A DNA stretch of 64,000 nucleotides, taken from contig NZ_CP047025.1 in the NCBI RefSeq assembly GCF_009796845.1, positions 930,001 to 994,000 on the forward strand, given 5' to 3'. The translations under genes and the position numbers were made by a program. Below, piece after piece: positions 1 through 8,708 of this stretch. Source of the DNA: Cobetia sp. L2A1. Lineage in GTDB: Bacteria > Pseudomonadota > Gammaproteobacteria > Pseudomonadales > Halomonadaceae. Position 1 is the first letter of the stretch; each line of letters opens with the position of its first letter. The notes under the pieces are model-generated. The model saw nothing but the letters and a program-made list of their open reading frames with translations. It was not told the origin of the DNA and did no database searches.

Positions 1-2
1 GA

Positions 3-878
3 GTGCGTGTTTACAAGGTGCGTGACCTCAAGAGTCGACGCGTCATGGTGATGAAAGCGCCAAGTCCGGAGTTGTCGCTCAAGAATGCTTATCTGGAGCA
101 CTTCCTGCTGCAGCAGTGGGTGGTAGATCGAGTCAACTCGCCCTTTGTGGTCAAGGTGATGGAGCCCTCACGCCCACGGGATCATCTCTACTATCTGTTG
201 GAACACCTGGAAGCCCGTACCTTGACCGACTGGGCGCGTCAGCATCCTCAAGCCAATCTTGGACAGCGTCTCGATATCGCGCGTCAGTTGGGAAAGGCCG
301 TGCATGCACTCAATCGACGCGAGGTATTGCATCAGCTGATTCATCCCGACAACGTGATGATCGATCGTCACGGGAAGGTGGTACTGGTGGACTTCGGGGC
401 GTGCCACCTGCGCGAAGGCGATGGACACGAGAGTGCCGGACCGCTGGCACGCCAGGTCGGGTTGACTGAGCACAGCGCGCCGGAATATGCGCTGGGCGCT
501 GAGATCAGTCGACGCAGTGATCAGTACGGGCTGGCGTCGGTGATCTACTGGCTGTTGACGGGCATGCAGCCCTATTCCCAGTCGCTAGAGCAATTACGTA
601 CCCAGACTGATCTCGAATTGTTGGAATATCAGTCGGCGCGTATGCGCAATGCCGAGGTGCCACAGATGCTGGACGAGGCTTTGAAGCGTGCGTTGGATCC
701 TCAGCGTACGTTGCGTTTCCGGCGTCTGTCGGAACTGTTGTATGCCCTGCGTCTGCCACAGCAGGACCCCGGCAAGGCGTTGACGCCTTCAGAGGCGATA
801 CGCGAGCCGGCCAATTTCTGGCAGGGCGTGGCCGGTATCCTGTTGTTGTTGCTAGTGCTGTCGTGGCTGCTCAAATAG
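3..878 (+). CDS. Protein kinase-like C-terminal part, membrane anchored (5' partial)
   Basis: The reading frame is open to the window edge, and no glycine-rich loop precedes the first residues, so the protein starts upstream; GTG at base 3 is not a credible start. The visible 291 residues form a Hanks-type Ser/Thr kinase fold: a VMKAP segment at the ATP-lysine position (about residue 18), a catalytic-loop region LHQLIHPDNVMID (about 109-121), VDFGACH for the DFG motif and SAPEYA for the APE motif. The HRD catalytic aspartate is replaced: HQLIHPDN stands where HRDLKPDN is expected. The last 17 residues are a hydrophobic helix, so the kinase domain probably faces the cytoplasm on a C-terminal anchor. 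Related proteins are often PP2C phosphatase-kinase fusions; the upstream half is not visible. The fold is secure, activity is doubtful. Confidence 0.8.
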   Translation: MRVYKVRDLKSRRVMVMKAPSPELSLKNAYLEHFLLQQWVVDRVNSPFVVKVMEPSRPRDHLYYLLEHLEARTLTDWARQHPQANLGQRLDIARQLGKAVHALNRREVLHQLIHPDNVMIDRHGKVVLVDFGACHLREGDGHESAGPLARQVGLTEHSAPEYALGAEISRRSDQYGLASVIYWLLTGMQPYSQSLEQLRTQTDLELLEYQSARMRNAEVPQMLDEALKRALDPQRTLRFRRLSELLYALRLPQQDPGKALTPSEAIREPANFWQGVAGILLLLLVLSWLLK

Positions 879-923
879 TCGTCTAGTGCTGATGACTCAT
901 GTCTTTTTAGGCTAAGCCAGCGC

Positions 924-961
924 AAAAAAAGCCCCGCACAGTGTCCTGTGAGGGGCTTTTG
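924..961. terminator. Rho-independent terminator, bidirectional
   Basis: An A-run, a stem AAAAGCCCC/GGGGCTTTT and a T-run lie between the convergent kinase-like gene and the phosphofructokinase gene. It can serve both strands. Confidence 0.85.
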
Positions 962-981
962 CCTGACGATGAATCGATCGA

Positions 982-2244
982 TCAGATCGAGAATGGCGTC
1001 AGCTTCTTCTCGACCTTGGCCAGCGTCAGCTTGGCGACAGCCGGCAGGCCATTGACGAAGGGCGGGAAATCTTCGCCCTGAATCAACGGAGACAGATACT
1101 GACGGCAAGCTTCAGTGATGTAGAAGCCATCTTCACTGATGTAATTCAGCGGCATGAACTTCTCATGGTTGGCGATCTGCTCAAGCGGCGCCTCGATGAT
1201 ATCCCATGCGTAGTTGTCACCCTCGCCGAGGCGACGAATCGCCGGCATTACGGCGTTCTTGCCGGCCAGTGCCATTTCTACCGCGGCACGACCCGTGGCA
1301 TACGCCTGCTCGACATCGGTCCTGGAGGCGATGTGGCGCGCCGCGCGTTGCAGGTAATCTGCGACGGCCCAGTGGTACTTGTAGCCCAGATCCTGCTTGA
1401 CCATGCCGGCGAGTGTCGGCGCAACGCCGCCCAGCTGGCGGTGACCGAAGGCATCGGTGTTACCCGCATCCGCGAGGAAGGTACCGTCTTCGTAGCGCGC
1501 ACCTTCCGACACCACGACCACGCAGTAACCGTACAGGTTGACGCACTCATCAACGCGTGCCATGAACCGCTTACGATGGAAGGCGACTTCCGGGAAGATG
1601 ACGATATGCGGCGGCTGGGTGGCATCTTCGCCTGCCAGTGCACCGGCAGCAGCGATCCAGCCTGCGTGACGGCCCATGACTTCCAGGATGAACACCTTGG
1701 TAGAGGTGGCACACATGGAAGCGATATCGAGACCCGCTTCACGGGTGGAGGTGGCGATGTACTTGGCCACGCTGCCAAAGCCCGGCGAGTTGTCGGTGAT
1801 CGGCAGATCGTTATCCACGGTCTTGGGCACGTGGATGGCCTGGATCGGGTAGCCCATCGTTTCTGACAGCTGTGACACCTTCAGGCAGGTGTCAGCACTG
1901 TCGCCGCCACCGTTGTAGAAGAAGTAACGGATGTCGTGGGCCTTGAATACCTCGATCAGACGCTCGTACTGGGTACGATGGTCTTCGATGCTCTTGAGCT
2001 TGTAGCGGCAGGAGCCGAAGGCCCCACCTGGCGTGTGGCGCAGCGCCGCGATGTTGTCGTCGCTTTCCTGGCTGACGTCAATCAGGTCTTCGGTCAGGGC
2101 GCCGATGATGCCGTTATGACCGGCGTAGAGCTTGCCGATCTTGTCACTGTTTTCACGGACGGCTTCGATCACGCCACAGGCGCTGGCGTTGATGACGGCG
2201 GTAACGCCACCGGACTGGGCGTAGAAGGCATTGTGCTTGGTCAT
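982..2244 (-). CDS. pfp: Pyrophosphate-dependent 6-phosphofructokinase
   Basis: This 420-residue protein should phosphorylate fructose 6-phosphate to the 1,6-bisphosphate in the cytoplasm, using pyrophosphate and running reversibly. Visible motifs are YNGGGDSADT (about residues 110-119) at the phosphate-donor site, PKTVDNDLP (about 141-149) and EVMGRHAGW (about 188-196). A lysine in PKTVDND, where ATP-dependent enzymes have glycine (PGTIDND), is the family marker for PPi use. The start ATG at 2244 gives an N-terminus that runs directly into the first beta strand. The gene stands alone, convergent with the kinase-like gene. Absence of an ATP-type PfkA cannot be judged from this window. Donor assignment is from motifs, not measured. 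Confidence 0.9.
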   Translation of the reverse strand: MTKHNAFYAQSGGVTAVINASACGVIEAVRENSDKIGKLYAGHNGIIGALTEDLIDVSQESDDNIAALRHTPGGAFGSCRYKLKSIEDHRTQYERLIEVFKAHDIRYFFYNGGGDSADTCLKVSQLSETMGYPIQAIHVPKTVDNDLPITDNSPGFGSVAKYIATSTREAGLDIASMCATSTKVFILEVMGRHAGWIAAAGALAGEDATQPPHIVIFPEVAFHRKRFMARVDECVNLYGYCVVVVSEGARYEDGTFLADAGNTDAFGHRQLGGVAPTLAGMVKQDLGYKYHWAVADYLQRAARHIASRTDVEQAYATGRAAVEMALAGKNAVMPAIRRLGEGDNYAWDIIEAPLEQIANHEKFMPLNYISEDGFYITEACRQYLSPLIQGEDFPPFVNGLPAVAKLTLAKVEKKLTPFSI

Positions 2245-2436
2245 GGGCTTCTCGTCTCTGCTTCCTTGTCATGGTCTTGATCGGGTTGGCGCCTACCGCG
2301 GCATCATATCCGAAACCCATTGTGGCTGCACGACGCTGGTGCGCTACTCACGTGTCGTTTTTCCTCGACAGTCCGTGTGCTACTCGCAGCCTGACGGGCA
2401 TGCTAGGCTGCTCGGGCTTCCGGATTGGAGAAACAG

Positions 2437-3870
2437 ATGCACCTTCACGTCATCGGTATTTGCGGTACCTTCATGGGCTCGCTGGCACTCCTTGCCCGCG
2501 CCCGTGGCCATCGTGTCACCGGCAGCGATGCCAACGTCTACCCGCCCATGAGTACTCAGCTGATCGAGGCCGGTATCACCTTGATGGAGGGCTATGCGGC
2601 GGACAATCTTTCTCCCGCGCCTGATCTCGTGGTGGTGGGCAATGCCGTGTCTCGTGGAAATCCCGAGGTCGAGGCGTTGCTCGAGTCTGGCCTTGCCTAT
2701 ACCTCCGGCCCGCAATGGTTGTGTGATGAGGTGCTGACGGGGCGTCCGGTGATCGCGATCGCAGGTACGCACGGCAAGACGACCACCGCGACCATGACGG
2801 CCTGGATTCTCGAGTGCGCAGGCCTTGCACCCGGCTATCTGATCGGCGGTGTCCCGCCTCAGCTGGGGGACTCGGCGCGCATCGGTGATCCGCAAGCGCC
2901 CTTCGTGGTCGAGGCGGATGAGTACGACACGGCTTTCTTCGACAAGCGCTCCAAGTTCGTCCATTACCGTCCGCGCATTGCCGTACTCAACAATCTCGAG
3001 TTCGATCACGCGGATATCTTCCCGGATCTCGCTGCCATTGAGCGCCAGTTCCATCATCTGGTACGCACCGTACCGGCGGGTGGCAAGCTGGTGGTCGCGG
3101 CGGACGCCGTTGCAGGCGCTGATGCCCTGGAGCGCGTACTGGATCAAGGTTGCTGGACCCCGGTGACGCGCTTCGGTGATGAGAACGGCATCGAGAACGC
3201 CGGTAGCGATTGGCGCTATCGCATGATCAGTGGCGACGGTAGCCATTTTGCACTGGCAGCTCCGGCGGAAGAGTCGGAACACTTCGTCGAATGTCACTGG
3301 GCAATGCGCGGACGTCACAACGTGGCCAACGCCTGCGCTGCTGTCGCGGCGGCAGTCGAGTGCGGCGTGAGTGGCGAGGTGGCGCTTGAGGCCTTGTCAC
3401 GCTTTGCGCCGCCCAAGCGTCGGCAGGAGCTGCGTGGTGAGGTGGCCGGCGTCAAGGTCATCGATGATTTCGCGCATCACCCGACCGCCATCGCGACCAC
3501 GCTGGAAGGCCTCGCCCCGGGTGTGGCGGCTGAAGGGCAGGGCGGCCGCCTGTGGGCAGTGATCGAGCCGCGTTCCAACACCATGAAGCTCGGCACCATG
3601 AAGGCGCGTCTGCCGGCCTCGGTGACGGCGGCGGACCGCGTCAGCTGGTTTGCACCACCGACGTTGGGCTGGTCACTGGATGAGACGGTGCGTGAATGCC
3701 GCGCGCTGGGAGTAGAGGCTGAGGTCGAGCTGGATCTGGACGTGCTGATCATGAAGCTCGCCAACGAGTCGCGTGCCGGTGACTGGATCGTGGTGATGTC
3801 CAATGGCGGTTTCGGCGGGATTCATGAGCGGCTGCTGAATGCATTGGCGGCACGGGAAGGTGAGGCATGA
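2437..3870 (+). CDS. mpl: UDP-MurNAc:L-Ala-gamma-D-Glu-meso-DAP ligase (Mpl)
   Basis: Mpl reattaches the recycled murein tripeptide to UDP-N-acetylmuramate in the cytoplasm, bypassing MurC, MurD and MurE. The 477-residue product begins [17 protein letters not shown], the Mur-ligase UDP-binding loop in its Mpl form. It carries the ATP loop [12 protein letters not shown] (about residues 110-121), an [15 protein letters not shown] segment typical of Mpl, and the C-terminal Mur domain. ATG at 2437 is preferred because GGAG lies six bases upstream; a TTG twelve bases earlier would swallow that ribosome site. The gene overlaps ubiX by four bases. NagZ and a YkuD protein elsewhere in the window belong to the same recycling route. 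Confidence 0.95.
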   Translation: MHLHVIGICGTFMGSLALLARARGHRVTGSDANVYPPMSTQLIEAGITLMEGYAADNLSPAPDLVVVGNAVSRGNPEVEALLESGLAYTSGPQWLCDEVLTGRPVIAIAGTHGKTTTATMTAWILECAGLAPGYLIGGVPPQLGDSARIGDPQAPFVVEADEYDTAFFDKRSKFVHYRPRIAVLNNLEFDHADIFPDLAAIERQFHHLVRTVPAGGKLVVAADAVAGADALERVLDQGCWTPVTRFGDENGIENAGSDWRYRMISGDGSHFALAAPAEESEHFVECHWAMRGRHNVANACAAVAAAVECGVSGEVALEALSRFAPPKRRQELRGEVAGVKVIDDFAHHPTAIATTLEGLAPGVAAEGQGGRLWAVIEPRSNTMKLGTMKARLPASVTAADRVSWFAPPTLGWSLDETVRECRALGVEAEVELDLDVLIMKLANESRAGDWIVVMSNGGFGGIHERLLNALAAREGEA

Positions 3871-4529
3871 CGGATAACGTTCAACCGACGGCTGAAACAG
3901 GGCAGGCATTTAAATCAGCCGTGACCGTGGCACTGACAGGGGCTTCTGGTGCGCAATATGGCCTGCGGCTGATCGAGTGCCTGGTCGCGGCGGGCCATGA
4001 GGTCATGGTGATGATCTCCAAGGCGGCGCATATGGTGATCGCCACCGAGACGGACGAGGAACTGCCGGCACGGCCAGCGCGGCTTGCTGAGGTACTGAGT
4101 GAGCGCTATGGCGCCAAACCCGGTCAGATTCGTTGCTTCGGACGCGAAGACTGGATGGCACCGGTCGCATCCGGCTCCGGCGCACCGAGTGCCATGGTGG
4201 TATGTCCATGCTCCACCGGCTCACTGTCCTCGATTGCCTGTGGTGCCAGCAACAACCTGATCGAGCGCGCAGCGGATGTTGCACTCAAGGAACGGCGCAC
4301 CTTGATTCTGGTGCCGCGCGAAACGCCTTTCTCGGCCATTCACCTTGAGCACATGTTGACACTGACGCGCATGGGTGCAGTGATTTTGCCGGCCGCGCCG
4401 GGCTTCTACCATCGTCCACAATCCATTGACGACATGATCGACTTCATCGTCGCGCGCATTCTCAACCAGCTGGGTGTCCCACACGCACTGATGCCGCGCT
4501 GGGGCGAAGGTCATGTCGGCAGCGATTGA
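3867..4529 (+). CDS. ubiX: Flavin prenyltransferase UbiX
   Basis: UbiX prenylates FMN to make the cofactor of the UbiD decarboxylase in ubiquinone synthesis. The 220-residue product has the Rossmann-like flavoprotein start [17 protein letters not shown] (about residues 15-31), the conserved [14 protein letters not shown] stretch (about 112-125), and [14 protein letters not shown] followed by HLEHMLTL, which line the FMN and prenyl pocket. The start ATG overlaps the end of mpl (ATGA arrangement), so the two are co-transcribed and perhaps translationally coupled. The mpl-ubiX pair is also neighbouring in Pseudomonas. Confidence 0.95.
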   Translation: MTDNVQPTAETGQAFKSAVTVALTGASGAQYGLRLIECLVAAGHEVMVMISKAAHMVIATETDEELPARPARLAEVLSERYGAKPGQIRCFGREDWMAPVASGSGAPSAMVVCPCSTGSLSSIACGASNNLIERAADVALKERRTLILVPRETPFSAIHLEHMLTLTRMGAVILPAAPGFYHRPQSIDDMIDFIVARILNQLGVPHALMPRWGEGHVGSD

Positions 4530-4635
4530 GCCGTGGGTCGCAGGTGTTGCCACTCAATAACAATGATGTCATCGATTCATTGGACATTAGCAGTGTGGTT
4601 AGTGAAAACAGATTAACGTGCAGGGAGTGCAGGGA

Positions 4636-5265
4636 ATGTTGAACTGGTCATTGCTGTCGGTGTTCGTGCCGACCTTCTTTCTGGTCTCGCTGACGCCTGG
4701 CATGTGCATGACGCTGGCGATGACGCTAGGCATGACTCAGGGCGTCAAGCGTACCTTGTGGATGATGGTAGGTGAGTTGCTCGGGGTTGGGCTGGTAGCC
4801 GTGTCAGCAGTGATTGGCGTGGCCACCATCATGCTGCGCTACCCGATGGTGTTCTCGGCCTTCAAGCTGGCAGGCGGCGCGTATCTGGTGTGGCTGGGTA
4901 TCCAGATGTGGCGTTCGCGCGGGCGCTTGGCGCTGGGGGTAGCAGGAGAGGCCAGTGCAGCGCCGCGTGCTTCGCGGCGTGAACTGGCCACGCAGGGCTT
5001 CGTGACAGCGATTGCCAACCCCAAGGGCTGGGCGTTCTTCATTGCGTTGTTACCGCCGTTTCTGGATGCCAGTCTGCCGCTGGCACCGCAGCTGGTCGCG
5101 TTGGTCGGCATTATCCTGACGCTGGAGTTCACGTGTCTGCTGCTCTACGCCGGGGGTGGCAGCGGACTGGCACGCTGGCTGGGGCGTGGGTCGCGCGTGC
5201 GTCTGATGAATCGTGTGGCAGGGACATTGATGATCGGTGTGGGTATCTGGCTCGCGACTGGCTGA
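4636..5265 (+). CDS. LysE-family amino acid exporter
   Basis: A 209-residue inner membrane protein of the LysE/RhtB family, which exports amino acids or related metabolites. The N-terminal half contains the family pattern SLTPGMCMTLAMTLGMTQG (about residues 16-34); about six hydrophobic segments follow, with a TAIANPKGWAFFIALLPPFL stretch (about 121-140). ATG at 4636 is chosen because AGGGA sits nine bases upstream; the GTG at 4618 lacks a ribosome site. The substrate cannot be read from sequence. The gene stands alone between ubiX and a strong terminator. Confidence 0.85.
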   Translation: MLNWSLLSVFVPTFFLVSLTPGMCMTLAMTLGMTQGVKRTLWMMVGELLGVGLVAVSAVIGVATIMLRYPMVFSAFKLAGGAYLVWLGIQMWRSRGRLALGVAGEASAAPRASRRELATQGFVTAIANPKGWAFFIALLPPFLDASLPLAPQLVALVGIILTLEFTCLLLYAGGGSGLARWLGRGSRVRLMNRVAGTLMIGVGIWLATG

Positions 5266-5300
5266 GCAAGCGATGGCGAGGTGATGATTGGCCCATCCCG

Positions 5301-5340
5301 GACACAGAAAGGCCCGCCAATGGCGGGCCTTTCTGTGTCT
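5301..5340. terminator. Bidirectional terminator between lysE-like and EamA genes
   Basis: A perfect inverted repeat, GACACAGAAAGGCCCGCCA with its complement around a short loop, lies between two convergent genes. The GC core is flanked by A-rich and T-rich arms. Confidence 0.85.
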
Positions 5341-5350
5341 ATCAGTCTGG

Positions 5351-6229
5351 TCAATTGCGACGCAATGTTTCCAGCGCCGCCGCCGCCACGATGAAGCTGC
5401 CACCTACCAGTGTCATCCAGGTGGGCACTTCGCCGAGGATTAGCCAGGCCAATAGCACGCCGTAGACCGGCTGCATGCAGCCAATCATGCCGACGGTCTT
5501 GGCCTTGAGCCCGCCGAGGGCAAAGGTCATCAAGGCATGGGGCGTCGCCGTGAAGACGATGGCCAGTACCAGCATGGCGATACCGGTGCCGGGGCTTGCA
5601 TCCATCATCTCGCCAGAGGCAAACGGCAAGGTGAGTACGACGACGCCGAGTGCCTGCAGGCTCATCGATAGTACCGGATTGATATGACTCAAGCGGTAGC
5701 GTACCAACAGGTTGCGTATCGCGAACAACAGTCCCGAGAATACACCCCACAGCACGCCTGCCAGATTGTCGCCTCCGCTTCCATCATTGCCGCCCGGCAC
5801 CAGCAGCCAGACGCCGAGACAGACCAGTGCTGCGGCCGCAAGATCGCGTGCTTTCAGGCGCGTTCCCTCGACCCACGGCTCCAGCAGCACGATGAATATC
5901 GGATAAGTAAACAAGGCCAACATGCCGGTCGCCACCGATGACACCTGCATGGCATGGAAGTAGCTGACCCAGTGGACCGCCATCAGCAAGCCAGCCAGTC
6001 CTATCAGTGCCCAGTCCCGCCCACTCAGGCGCAGCGAAACGTTCCACTTCAGGCGTGCAATCCACAACAGGAAAAGTCCTGCGAGCAGGCTGCGCCAGGT
6101 GGTGATGTCGAGAGCCGACAAGGGCAAGCTTTTCGAGAACAGTGCCGTACCGCCTAGCAGTGCGATACCGAGATGGATTGCCATCAGGGCCTGTGGCTGG
6201 TTGGCGGGAGGAGCTGCGTGGCCGGACAT
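5351..6229 (-). CDS. EamA/DMT-family transporter
   Basis: A 292-residue inner membrane protein with two EamA repeats and about ten hydrophobic helices. Family features are the GTALFSKSLPLSALDITTWR stretch in helix 1-2 and a second-repeat match near the C-terminus (KTVGMIGCMQPVYGVLLAWL). Such proteins export metabolites or drugs; the substrate is unknown. The start ATG at 6229 (MSGHAAPP) has GAGG about seven bases upstream. A longer frame to 6337 would run into the upstream DedA-PAP2 gene and adds a hydrophilic, unlikely leader. It is the last gene of the leftward cluster that begins at 9649, 59 bases after the preceding stop. Confidence 0.85.
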   Translation of the reverse strand: MSGHAAPPANQPQALMAIHLGIALLGGTALFSKSLPLSALDITTWRSLLAGLFLLWIARLKWNVSLRLSGRDWALIGLAGLLMAVHWVSYFHAMQVSSVATGMLALFTYPIFIVLLEPWVEGTRLKARDLAAAALVCLGVWLLVPGGNDGSGGDNLAGVLWGVFSGLLFAIRNLLVRYRLSHINPVLSMSLQALGVVVLTLPFASGEMMDASPGTGIAMLVLAIVFTATPHALMTFALGGLKAKTVGMIGCMQPVYGVLLAWLILGEVPTWMTLVGGSFIVAAAALETLRRN

Positions 6230-6288
6230 GAGTATCCTCGAGAGAAAGGTCTTGTTGTCGAAAGCTGGAGTGGATGAGTCCGGACTGG

Positions 6289-7749
6289 CTAGAGCGGCAG
6301 CCACAGGAGGCGTGCCGCGAGCAGCAACAGGCTGCAAGCGCTCAGCAAGAGTAGCGGTGTTGGGTTACCCGACAACGCCGACGACTGGCGAGCAAAGGCT
6401 GGATAACTGATGCGCACCAAGGCACAGCCCAGCAAGCCCAGACAGGCGCCACCGAGAATATCACTGAGATAATGTACACCCAGCGTGATGCGTGACAGCC
6501 CTATCAGCGTGCAGAGCGCGATCGCTCCCCAGTAGATCCAGCGGCGGTGCGAGGAGGGTTGACGCTCGGCGATGAACGCGGCTGCCAGGCCGAAAACCGC
6601 AACGGCCCCCGCCGTGTGTGCGCTGGGAAATGACATCGAGCCTTCAAGGAAGGCGGGAGTGTCAGGTCTTGGGCGCTGGATCAGATACTTGAGCAACGTG
6701 TTGGCGCAGGCGATGCCGACCCAGCCGGCCATCAGGTGTAGCCAGATGGCATGGCGGCGTGTGATCAGTAGCCATGCGAGCCATGGGATGACCAGCATCG
6801 TCAGGCCAGTGCCATCTGCCACTCGAGACAGTACGAGGCTTGCTTGTGTCAGCAGGCCCTCCGGGAACAGGGCTGCAACGCTCTTGGCTAGCGACGCGGC
6901 GACACGGTCGATCCACCAGGGCGCTGGATGCGCCAAGGCACCGAGGCTCATGGCCGGTACGCTGATGACGGCAAACACCAGCAGGGCCATCGAAGCGAGT
7001 GGAAATTCGCCTTCGGGGTCCGGGTGACGCAACTGCCACCACAGCCGACGCCCGGAGGATGTCTTGCGGAGCCGATGGGCCAACCAGTGATATAAGCGAC
7101 CTTCACGGCCGAGTTGGCGGCGCAGGAATGAGAAGGCAAAGGCGCAGAAGATCAACCCGGACGCGACTCCCACGAGCAGGCCATCAGCCCCCTCGGGAAG
7201 CGTAAATAACGACTGCCAAGTCTGGCCGAGTAGATAGCCCGGTAGCAGGTAGGCGGGTGACCATGCCAGCGCCGATAGGCCATTGACCAGAAAGAATTTC
7301 GCGGGTGGCATGTCCAGCATGCCGGCCACCAGCGGAATGATGGGACGCACTGGGCCGACGAAGCGCCCGAAGGCGATTGACCAGCTGCCATGACGATGGA
7401 AAAACTGTTGGCCGTGCTCCAGCCACTCTGGATGGCGTGAGAAAGGCCAGCGTCCGTGGAGTTGGTCACGATAGCGAATGCCCAGCCAGAAACTGATGCC
7501 GTCGCCGATAATGGCGCCCATTGCCCCCGAGATCAGCAGCAACGGTAATGGCAACGCAAGATGACCGGCCAGGGACGCCCCTGCGGTGAGTATGACTACA
7601 CCAGGTACCAGTAGCCCGATGATGGCAAGGGATTCAAGCAGGGAAACAATGCCGATGATGCAGATGAGTGCGATGGGGTGATCGCTAAGGACGGCCATCA
7701 GGGTCGTGGGATCTAGCCAGTGGGTCAGTGTGGCAAGGGTGTTGCTCAT
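6289..7749 (-). CDS. DedA-PAP2 phosphatase fusion membrane protein
   Basis: This 486-residue protein joins two membrane domains. Residues about 20-190 are DedA-like (SNARE-associated/VTT), with the FGRFVGPVRPIIPLVAGMLDM stretch characteristic of DedA. Residues about 290-470 are a type 2 phosphatidic acid phosphatase: KYLIQRPRP (motif 1), SFPSAHTAG (motif 2, with the catalytic histidine) and SRITLGVHYLSD (motif 3). All three PAP2 motifs are intact, so hydrolysis of undecaprenyl pyrophosphate or phosphatidic acid on the periplasmic side is plausible; DedA proteins flip C55-phosphate or phospholipids. Its start overlaps the previous gene's stop by four bases. The pairing suggests one protein that dephosphorylates and moves a lipid, which is inference. 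Confidence 0.88.
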   Translation of the reverse strand: MSNTLATLTHWLDPTTLMAVLSDHPIALICIIGIVSLLESLAIIGLLVPGVVILTAGASLAGHLALPLPLLLISGAMGAIIGDGISFWLGIRYRDQLHGRWPFSRHPEWLEHGQQFFHRHGSWSIAFGRFVGPVRPIIPLVAGMLDMPPAKFFLVNGLSALAWSPAYLLPGYLLGQTWQSLFTLPEGADGLLVGVASGLIFCAFAFSFLRRQLGREGRLYHWLAHRLRKTSSGRRLWWQLRHPDPEGEFPLASMALLVFAVISVPAMSLGALAHPAPWWIDRVAASLAKSVAALFPEGLLTQASLVLSRVADGTGLTMLVIPWLAWLLITRRHAIWLHLMAGWVGIACANTLLKYLIQRPRPDTPAFLEGSMSFPSAHTAGAVAVFGLAAAFIAERQPSSHRRWIYWGAIALCTLIGLSRITLGVHYLSDILGGACLGLLGCALVRISYPAFARQSSALSGNPTPLLLLSACSLLLLAARLLWLPL

Positions 7750-8708
7750 TCATTGAGATCCATCAGGGCAAGCTGGGCAGCCAGCAGGCGTTGCTCGAGT
7801 TTTTGCGACGTGTCATCCGCCTTGTAAATCACCAGGCGGGCGCGGGCAATGATTGATCCGGTTTCCGGCTGAGTGGCCACGGCAAGTGCTGCGGTCAGAC
7901 GCTCACGCATGATCAGTGCGCCGGCCTCACCGGTGTTGGGCAGCATCAGCCAGAAGGTGGCTTTATCGCTGCGGCATAACAAGTCCCCCAGGCGAGAGAT
8001 GTTCTGCATCACTTCGCTTGCCGTGGACAGGCATTCGACGCACCTGTCCTCGCCGAATTGTTCACTGAGCATTTCCAGCTGGGGAAGATAGATCACCAGA
8101 ATACTCAATGGCTGGTCCAACGCTCTGGCGCGTGCCGCTTCACTGGTCAGGCGCTCTCGTCCGGTACGGGCATTGAAGGCGTTGCACTCGGTTTCTTCAC
8201 TGGCGGTCAATGTCATGAAAGCAGCTTGCAAGTTATTGATGACAAAGGGTTGGCTGGCGACCAGCAGCAAGCACAGATATCGTAGTTCTTCCCCAAAATT
8301 GTCTTCCTGCTGCCCTAGCAGCCATAACCATAACGGGGCCAGTACCAGGTTGAGCAGCATGGCGGGGGCCAGTGGGAGCAGTAACAAGGTCAGAATGCAG
8401 GGCAGTCCAAGCCATAGCGACAGCCCCGGATAAGCGCCTGGTGCTTCCAGTGCCAGCATCAGATAGCTGGCAATCAGCGTGAGGTAGGACGGCAGTGGCT
8501 TCTCGTCATCGAGGATATTGAGCCCGGCAGCCATGCCCATCAATAACGCCGCGAGCACTGGCGTCAGAATATGGTCGAAATCCCCGACCAGATAGCGCCA
8601 CAGGGCGTAGGTGGCCATCACCAGCGTTGCCAGCATCATGATCAGTGTCTTGCGGTTGGCTAGCTGGCGGCGATCGCGTGCGCGAGTGAGGGCAGTGCGA
8701 AATGGCAT
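7746..8708 (-). CDS. Membrane protein with decayed GGDEF domain
   Basis: A 320-residue protein: about six hydrophobic helices (residues 22-150), then a cytoplasmic domain whose pattern fits a GGDEF (diguanylate cyclase) fold. FNARTGRERL stands where DPLTGLPNRR is expected, LSILVIYLPQLEMLSEQFGED matches the DxDxFKxINDxxGH region without its metal aspartates, and RSDKATFWLMLPNT replaces RYGGDEFAVLLPGT. The active-site signature is therefore absent, so c-di-GMP synthesis is very unlikely; a role as a scaffold, binding or sensory protein is inferred. The start overlaps the previous gene's stop by one base (TGATG) and its end overlaps the DedA-PAP2 gene. Fold assignment is from pattern reading and needs a profile search. 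Confidence 0.6.
   Translation of the reverse strand: MPFRTALTRARDRRQLANRKTLIMMLATLVMATYALWRYLVGDFDHILTPVLAALLMGMAAGLNILDDEKPLPSYLTLIASYLMLALEAPGAYPGLSLWLGLPCILTLLLLPLAPAMLLNLVLAPLWLWLLGQQEDNFGEELRYLCLLLVASQPFVINNLQAAFMTLTASEETECNAFNARTGRERLTSEAARARALDQPLSILVIYLPQLEMLSEQFGEDRCVECLSTASEVMQNISRLGDLLCRSDKATFWLMLPNTGEAGALIMRERLTAALAVATQPETGSIIARARLVIYKADDTSQKLEQRLLAAQLALMDLNE

Noticed and set aside
1165..1866. A 233-codon frame opposite the phosphofructokinase gene
   Set aside because: It is the antisense of a well-supported gene and shows no family signature.
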